Positions 17,201 to 21,049 of a stretch of 21,049 nt of DNA are shown here, piece by piece. Under the pieces are notes generated by a model, which was given only the letters and a program-made list of their open reading frames with translations, did no database searches and was not told the origin of the DNA. Origin of the DNA: Hondaea fermentalgiana (lineage: Eukaryota > Sar > Bigyra > Thraustochytrida > Thraustochytriidae); NCBI GenBank assembly GCA_014084085.1, contig NPFB01000191.1, positions 1-21,049 of the forward strand, given 5' to 3'. How positions within the stretch are numbered: the first letter of the stretch is position 1; each line of letters starts with the position of its first letter. The position numbers were made by a program, and so were the translations under genes.

Positions 17201-17792
17201 CACTTGCTTCCTGGGCCTGGGCGGACAGCGCTCGCACGTGGCGAAGAAGTTGGCAAAAGCGCTCGCGACTTGACGCGTTGTCAAAGACGACGTCCAAGGG
17301 TCTTGACTGCGGATCTGCGTAGAGCTTGAGCTTGCGTTTATCTGCCTCGGCGGGAAGGAGAAGCAAAAGGGGGGTAATTGGAATGGTTTTGCGCAAAGGG
17401 GTGCTCGCGAACCAGAGGCTCCCTTGCGACCCTGCTGACATGGGTTCTGTACTTTCGTCCCTGTTACTTCTGCTCAGCGTCCTGTTGCTAATATCGACAA
17501 CGAGAAATCTCTTTTTGCGCGCGCGGTAGCGATTGACGAGGTGGACCTCAAAGCTCTCGAGGTGCGACGAGGGCTCGTTGTCAGTTTCGGCTCCATCATG
17601 TTTGTCACCCTCCTCATCATGGTCCTCCTCGTCGTGGTCCTCGTTGGGCTCTTCCTCCTCTTCTGCTACGAGTTCTTCGTCCTCGAAGGTCTCCCCGGCG
17701 TTGCGCGCGCTGCTGCCGTTTCGGTCTTCGCTGTCCGAGTCCTCCTCCAACTCGAGCTTGGACGCCGAGTCTCTTTTGCGCGGCGCTGCCAT
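14223..17792 (-). CDS. Inositol polyphosphate 5-phosphatase with PH-like, C2-like and villin headpiece domains
   Basis: The protein has 1189 residues from the ATG at 17792; a TTG ten codons upstream is rejected. The enzyme removes the 5-phosphate from phosphoinositides or inositol phosphates. Residues 15-75 are acidic. A PH-like domain is at about 78-190. The catalytic IPPc domain is at about 211-538, with NKGAVG (338-343), FVNAHLAA (361-368), the metal-binding WAGDLNYR (409-416), FPPTYR (472-477), PSWTDRVLW (494-502) and SDHRPV (526-531), so it should be active. A C2-like module, as in SHIP proteins, spans about 590-875 but is split by a disordered insertion of about 130 residues. Residues 890-1130 are acidic then Ser/Arg-rich. 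The last 59 residues (1131-1189) form a villin headpiece: FSYEDLVSR, YLSDEDFSLIFGM, LPKW, terminal LF. It shares a 484-bp divergent region with the F-box-like gene. Confidence 0.93.
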   Translation of the reverse strand: MAAPRKRDSASKLELEEDSDSEDRNGSSARNAGETFEDEELVAEEEEEPNEDHDEEDHDEEGDKHDGAETDNEPSSHLESFEVHLVNRYRARKKRFLVVDISNRTLSRSNRDESTEPMSAGSQGSLWFASTPLRKTIPITPLLLLLPAEADKRKLKLYADPQSRPLDVVFDNASSRERFCQLLRHVRALSAQAQEASGDDASQDQAAALPRLNIACTTFNCSKHPAPALVSDDQDMEQTQAPLAQENPVIQAQILDAWLPPDDCDVCFVALQECKSKNLAEWQQLFLNTLGQDQFTTLSTVSMWGIHGLLFVRTSLARYFSRIRTDTRACGLGGVMGNKGAVGIAVCYGDGVSAASTSFAFVNAHLAARAERMSQRASDYQEICHSLLTRKKAPAAGLQLLHAYDHIFWAGDLNYRLDLGEHGTENEYASVVARIESADEESFAQLSEHDQLAQERAEHNVFVGFREGELKFPPTYRLEVGRIGEYNNKRNQNPSWTDRVLWRSRPGISAKVELFDYTCVERATISDHRPVVARFSVLTESAQLDTLASGDPFDPSAWPARNSLASSEVLAGTDAISFATADALHQDDAAPHFQLRSVEFCCKLVDAQQAAALQVLNDPAFLEKTRSAALSSPEDLSDAEEDDGDDVDAECASDTSKHNGQGLDSLRHSDASPPPFLPQPAGRRHPVRSRQNSYYRPLRRGQTDTARTSFRGYGFAGGPGKLEQEGAEHCGTRSSEFARYVSQSDIGVNSNYTRVFMRFHSAILESEPTSVPVLGFPERDFVRFNWADTMFAGLEPFVRDPNVLIDQQIVVTLFRSSNFKQELLGQAQIPLRSVVENAESWFAVPVLLNGLPAGILRGNFYNTAAEVMAETVVCHRGFTSLDTTQSRRASQDLLPSSIRSIRSSQDDFFAADLDHDDLDVDAISEGYEDDASDEESARGFSEGRDSFSLQSGNELHRDQHVHEDTDARTVEELSDVLSTASHEQDEDEQEKVEGDEEVDELGDSSHDDLESDETEHASSKLDKDVDLKEDEADEIEETKASSKRLSWRSSGSPASVRALQRAASSLSMGSSGSSPPKKPLAEGSVSRSSWLSRRLQRSKRSSVASAEEGALSTTNKSGERGVDKEGSLPARFSYEDLVSRRFSLDVDQTRLETYLSDEDFSLIFGMPRETFETLPKWQRILNKKRVNLF

Positions 17793-18276
17793 CTTCCGGC
17801 AAAAGTTGCACGAGCAAGGCAAAAGGGGAGTTGAGAAGGGGGGGGAGAGGAGAAGGGAGAGGGAGGGGAGGCGCGAGCGGTTGAGCCGCGGGCGACGCCG
17901 CGACGTGCGTCCGCGCCCTGGTCGTAAAGGTCTGCAGCTCGGTCAGTCTAAGCGTAAAACAAGCAAGCAAGCAAACACTACGAGCGAGCACCGCACGGCG
18001 CGCGCCGCACAAGTGAAAACTGTCCAGTTCGGCAAGTGAAGAATCGTGGGCCGCTCTACTTGGGCAGCAGCCATAGCCCACTTGCGTCTGCCTCTGGCCT
18101 CTTGCTGTCTGGCTGTGTGGAAATAGCACCAATGCCAATGAGGGTTGTTGATTTGTTTGATTGATTGATTCGATTGATTGATTGCTTGGTTCGGACTGCC
18201 ACTGATCGATTGATTGATTGATCGTCCGTTCAGGTTGGGATGCTGGCGGTGAGCATCTGGCAGAACTCTGTCGCGG
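17793..18276. promoter_or_regulatory. Divergent promoter region, 5-phosphatase / F-box-like
   Basis: This 484-bp gap holds both promoters. Next to the 5-phosphatase is a purine tract (about 17820-17875, GGGGGGGAGAGG type). A GCGACGCCGCGACG word at about 17892-17905 is related to the (GCGAC)n element found in two other promoters. Next to the F-box-like gene is a TGAT microsatellite. Confidence 0.45.
18158..18223 (+). repeat. (TGAT)n microsatellite in two blocks
   Basis: GATT/TGAT units run through about 18158-18186 and again 18202-18223, separated by 15 unique bases. They lie 55-120 bp upstream of the F-box-like ATG. Confidence 0.8.
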
Positions 18277-19284
18277 ATGACGCGGGAGGCGGCGTGCGCG
18301 CGCGCGCGGTGGACGCGGTGGCGCGGCGCGCGGCTGGCCAGGCTAGCGGACCCGCGGCTGCAAGCAGCTGCGCGCGCCGACCGGCCCTTCGTGGAGGGTC
18401 GGGGCGATGCCAGCGGCGCGAGCGGGCCGCTCGGGGCACCCCGACGCAGGCTCGAGCAGCTTGCGACGCGCGAGCTGGCGGCTCTCGCGGGCCCAGAAGG
18501 CCGTGGCGCGGTGGAGCGACGCGAGCTAGAGTCCTTGGCTCGCAAGATACTGTCGACGCGTGCAGCGCTCGAGAAAGTGCTGGGATCGAGGGATCTCTAC
18601 GGCGGGGTGCTCGTGTTCGTGGACACTGCCGACATGAACGCACTGGCAGCAACCTCGCGGGAGTGCCGCAAGGCTGCGTGCGAGGATTTATTGTGGCGAT
18701 CGCGTGCGCTGCGCATGCTTGGCAAGCAGTTCATTCCCCGTGTGACCTTGGAGGTGACCCGGGACCGAGTGCTCGTAGCCTTGCAAAAGGCACATGCATT
18801 GGGATTCTTTCGAGGGGCCTCGCGCAATGCAATCGGCGAGCCATCTTCGGTTCCTTGCTCGCACGCGTGGAGGTCCTTATTGTCGGACTGCCGGAGACTC
18901 AAGTCACAACGTGCAGACGGCTTTGGGGGCGCTGTGGTCGTTCCGCGTGCGGAGATTTGCCCGCATCACGTGCTTGGCGTTGTACATTTATTGAGCATCC
19001 GAAAAGACCCTGTATGTGCAGCAGACATCTTTGAGCGTTTTCTGACTCTTTACGCAAGTCTCGATGGTGATCTCCGGCTTCGCGACAATGTTGGTTTTTG
19101 TTTTCGCGCGCCACTGGACCCTGGAAGTGTGCGAGCTGGGAGCGGCACGCTCGAGTCGGTTTCACACAAGGACTTTATGGATGTGGTGCTCGAGGCAAAT
19201 TTGCAGCTCAAGGATCTCATATCATATCACCGAGCAACGCAGCCTGCTTCAAAGACGGTGCCTGTCGCCGCGCAATACATGTAA
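18277..19284 (+). CDS. F-box-like protein
   Basis: The protein has 335 residues from the ATG at 18277. Residues 1-90 are Arg/Ala-rich and poorly conserved in character, so a later start is possible. Residues about 108-147 fit an F-box: VLVFVDTADMNALAATSREC followed by RKAACEDLLW, the usual hydrophobic-Leu-Asp, Cys/Arg and terminal Trp pattern. F-box proteins recruit substrates to SCF ubiquitin ligases through Skp1. The part after 150 shows no WD40 or leucine-rich repeats; it is an unrecognised, probably folded region with several Cys. A 264-codon frame starting at 18240 overlaps it in another frame but has no family features. Confidence is good for coding and moderate for the F-box. Confidence 0.65.
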   Translation: MTREAACARARWTRWRGARLARLADPRLQAAARADRPFVEGRGDASGASGPLGAPRRRLEQLATRELAALAGPEGRGAVERRELESLARKILSTRAALEKVLGSRDLYGGVLVFVDTADMNALAATSRECRKAACEDLLWRSRALRMLGKQFIPRVTLEVTRDRVLVALQKAHALGFFRGASRNAIGEPSSVPCSHAWRSLLSDCRRLKSQRADGFGGAVVVPRAEICPHHVLGVVHLLSIRKDPVCAADIFERFLTLYASLDGDLRLRDNVGFCFRAPLDPGSVRAGSGTLESVSHKDFMDVVLEANLQLKDLISYHRATQPASKTVPVAAQYM

Positions 19285-19830
19285 AGGTGATCTTCGAGAA
19301 ACGTTGGCGCCTCGCTTTGTGTAGTATAAAATTGGAATGGATTTGTCAATGTGTGGAGTCTTAATTAGTCGTATGCTAGGAGAGAGGGCAGAAGAGCCGT
19401 GTGTTCAAGAGTGACCTCACAGAAACATGAAACATGAAAGATGCACGGAGCGAGACCTTTTTATAAAAAAATGCTGAGCAAGGCTTTTCCCCTCCCCTCC
19501 GAGCTATTTTTTTTTTTTCTCTGTGAAGAGGAAAGCATACGAGAAAGCGAGGAGGAGTAGATGTATAAGCTCGGAGCAAGCATGTACGTAAGCAAACAAG
19601 CAAAGAAACAAGCAAATTTTACTGTTTTTGCACTTCACAAGTCTTCACTCGGATTGAAGCGTTTCAAGAGAGAGAAATCCACGCGTGATACGAAACGTCA
19701 AGCAAAGCTAAAGCTATCAACCAATCGCTAGCTCGCTCGCGAGAAAAAAAGGTGAAGAGTATATTGCTGTCACTTCAGGTTTTTAAAATGGAAAGTAGGA
19801 TGAGTGCGCATGCGCGAATGGATCTTTCTT
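19285..19830. other. Convergent 3' intergenic region
   Basis: This 546-bp gap lies between the stops of the F-box-like and subunit k-like genes. It is AT-richer, with a T12 run at 19507-19518 and AAGCAAACAAGCAAAGAAAC-type simple sequence near 19590-19610. No gene was recognised; a 79-codon minus frame at 19376-19615 lacks any family feature. Confidence 0.5.
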
Positions 19831-20223
19831 CTACTGCTTGGCCCACTCCTCCATCGACTTCTCCCACTTCTCGAGGTTGCCCGGGACCTTGGACCACTCC
19901 TCGAAGCTATCGTCCATGATGGAGGGGACCTCGGTGTCGGAGCCCGAGGCGGCGGCGGGGGCCTCCGCCTTGGCCTCCTCCTTGCTGCCGCCGGCCACGA
20001 GCTTGTAGAGGCCGTAGAGCACGACCCAAGAGGCCATGTTAGCGAGCACGATCTGGTGGTCCTCCGGCAGGTACTGGCGCACGATCTTCTCGGCGCCCTC
20101 GTACTCGACCTTGGCGTGGCCGCCGGCCATGCCGCGCCGCGCGCCGATGCGGCTCGCGGCGGGGCCGGCGACGACGCGCGCGCGGGCGGCGCCGCGCGCA
20201 GCTGCTCCCAGAGCGCCGAGCAT
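19831..20223 (-). CDS. Small mitochondrial inner-membrane protein, ATP synthase subunit k/DAPIT-like
   Basis: The protein has 130 residues from the ATG at 20223. Residues 1-31 are rich in Arg and Ala with no acidic residue, a typical mitochondrial presequence; cleavage before MAGGHAKVEY is plausible. The next block, GAEKIVRQYLP then VLANMASWVVLYGLYKL (about residues 43-74), contains one membrane segment and follows the pattern of subunit k (DAPIT/Atp19), a small protein of the ATP synthase membrane part involved in dimer stability: GIKKYFNSYT then VLATYGS and a Tyr-rich helix. After it come an Ala/Glu linker and a C-terminal acidic, Trp-containing segment (about 100-130: EEWSKVPGNLEKWEKSMEEW) not found in animal DAPIT. 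The assignment rests on one short block; another small respiratory-complex subunit is possible. The mitochondrial call is firmer than the subunit call. Confidence 0.65.
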   Translation of the reverse strand: MLGALGAAARGAARARVVAGPAASRIGARRGMAGGHAKVEYEGAEKIVRQYLPEDHQIVLANMASWVVLYGLYKLVAGGSKEEAKAEAPAAASGSDTEVPSIMDDSFEEWSKVPGNLEKWEKSMEEWAKQ

Positions 20224-20370
20224 CTTCTCTCTCTCTTCCTCTCCCTGACTCCGCTGCGCGCTCGCTCCTGCCTGCGGTGCTTGCTGCCTGCCTGCACTGC
20301 CGCGTCGCGAATGGGTCTGTCTGCGCTCCTCGCCTCCTCTCCTCCTCTCCTCTCCTCCCTCTCCTCCCTC

Positions 20371-20380
20371 CTTTAAATAC
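20371..20380 (-). promoter_or_regulatory. TATA-like box GTATTTAAAG
   Basis: Read on the minus strand, TATTTAAA lies about 150 bp upstream of the ATG at 20223, at the end of a pure pyrimidine (+ strand) tract from about 20332. Position and sequence fit a TATA element with a 120-bp leader. A TCGCGACGC word at 20302-20310, related to the (GCGAC)n element, sits between it and the gene. Confidence 0.4.
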
Positions 20381-20538
20381 TCGCGCCCTTCTTTCTGCCC
20401 GCCTGTCTCCGCTCCTGCTTGCCCTGCTTTCTTTCCCCCGCGCTCTCTGCTTGCCCGCCTTTCCCGCGCCCCTCTGCTTGTTGGCCTGCCTTTCCCGCCT
20501 GCCTGCGCCTGCCTCTCCGGCCGCTGCAGGGTGACCGA

Positions 20539-20556
20539 CCCTAACCAAACCTAACC
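20539..20556 (+). repeat. Telomere-like words CCCTAACC and CCTAACC
   Basis: Two CCTAACC words lie 11 bp apart. They resemble the C-rich strand of TTAGGG-type telomeres but are only two degenerate units, so this is at most a relic or a telomere-box-like promoter site. Confidence 0.3.
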
Positions 20557-20836
20557 GCGCCCCCTCTGCCGCGCGCCGCCCCCTCTCTGCAGCCCGCAGA
20601 GGCGCCGGGGCAGGTGGGGGGGTCTTCTTCGCCACGAGGCCATGCAGTGAACCTGCGTCTGCCCGCGTGCCGAGACGGTAGCAAGCAGATGCCAGCGAGC
20701 AGGGGGGGGGGCCAAGAACCAGCCCCACCCAGCAGTGGGCAGGACGCCGGACCACCTGAAGAACGTTTGCAGAACGCACGCCGCGGCGAGGGCGCAGGTC
20801 AGCATTGCAGCTAGGCCTAATAAGGGTAGCGGTAGG

Positions 20837-20890
20837 CAGCTTGAAGCAGTTCGAAATCAGCTCGAAGCAGCTTAGAGTAGCTCGAAGCGC
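20837..20890 (+). repeat. Degenerate tandem repeat, about 10 bp unit (CAGCTCGAAG)
   Basis: Five units of CAGCTTGAAG, CAGTTCGAAAT, CAGCTCGAAG, CAGCTTAGAG and TAGCTCGAAG follow one another. The roughly 10-bp period matches one helical turn. No frame of interest crosses it. Confidence 0.65.
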
Positions 20891-21049
20891 GAGCGGGTGC
20901 GGGGCGGGGTGTGGGCGCCGCGCGCGAGGGAAAACAAGGCAGGGCAGGCGGCCGCCGCGCGAGGCAAGGGCCAGACCTCTCTGTAGAATCAAACAGGCGG
21001 AGAGGCCGCGGCGCGCGCAGGCGGCGGCGGGCGGGCAGGGGCGGGCGGG

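Larger units (their letters stand above)
20391..21049. other. Low-complexity GC-rich right end, no gene seen
   Basis: Upstream of the subunit k-like promoter the window holds CCTGCC/CTTGCC-type simple sequence (20390-20520), ten consecutive G at 20702-20711, the telomere-like and 10-bp repeats, and five G tracts separated by one or two bases at 21027-21049, a quadruplex-prone run that continues to the window edge. Long open frames here are explained by GC bias and low complexity. Confidence 0.5.

Noticed and set aside
18240..19034. 264-codon frame overlapping the F-box-like gene
   Set aside because: It starts with ATG but has no family pattern and is Arg/Cys-rich, as expected of a shadow frame in GC-rich coding DNA.
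19804..20376. 190-codon plus-strand frame rich in Leu and Gly
   Set aside because: It is antisense to the mitochondrial protein gene and ends in translated CTCCTC simple sequence.
20039..20992. 317-codon minus-strand frame at the right end
   Set aside because: It consists of Arg/Ala/Gly-rich translation of low-complexity DNA and overlaps the subunit k-like gene in another frame.

Overview
The window looks like nuclear DNA of a gene-dense, GC-rich microbial eukaryote. Nine of the ten genes called are eukaryotic in kind: a PP2A B'' subunit, an MSI/RBBP4-class histone chaperone, a REV1-like protein, a SMYD-like SET protein, a VTT membrane protein, an ADP-ribosylglycohydrolase-like protein, an inositol 5-phosphatase, an F-box protein and a small mitochondrial protein. 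All can be read as single uninterrupted frames, and intergenic gaps are short. This fits a stramenopile of the labyrinthulomycete/thraustochytrid type, but that is inference from style; nothing here fixes the taxon. Starts were placed at in-frame ATGs; longer frames that begin at GTG or TTG were trimmed.

Layout. 1-530: AT-richer sequence with direct, inverted and 41-bp tandem repeats. 531-1394 (+): unrecognised acidic protein. 1615-1898: a frameshifted partial copy of that gene. 2017-4125 (-): PP2A B''. 4126-5784: the largest gap, with a G-quadruplex-like run, a GA microsatellite, a hairpin, a repeated 17-bp motif and a 19-bp tandem repeat. 5785-7347 (+): WD40 histone-binding protein closest by eye to the plant MSI4/FVE type. 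7664-10084 (-): REV1-like protein with BRCT, two UBM motifs and the REV1 C-terminal domain but no recognisable polymerase palm. 10287-11828 (+): SMYD-like SET protein with a decayed MYND finger. 11923-12486 (-): VTT/DedA-like membrane protein ending KKAQ. 12835-13935 (+): ADP-ribosylglycohydrolase/J1-crystallin-like. 14223-17792 (-): inositol polyphosphate 5-phosphatase with a PH-like N-terminus, a C2-like region and a C-terminal villin headpiece. 18277-19284 (+): F-box-like protein. 19831-20223 (-): small mitochondrial membrane protein resembling ATP synthase subunit k/DAPIT. 20224-21049: promoter-like and low-complexity sequence.

The ten genes alternate strand without exception, so every gap is either a shared divergent promoter region or a convergent 3' gap. 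Functions cluster loosely around chromatin and DNA-damage tolerance (MSI4-like, REV1-like, SMYD-like) and signalling (PP2A B'', inositol 5-phosphatase). A 20-bp (GCGAC)n element is identical in the promoter of the MSI4-like gene and the shared REV1-like/SMYD-like promoter.

The two strongest candidates for something new are the 5-phosphatase-villin headpiece fusion and the REV1-like scaffold that seems to have lost its catalytic core.
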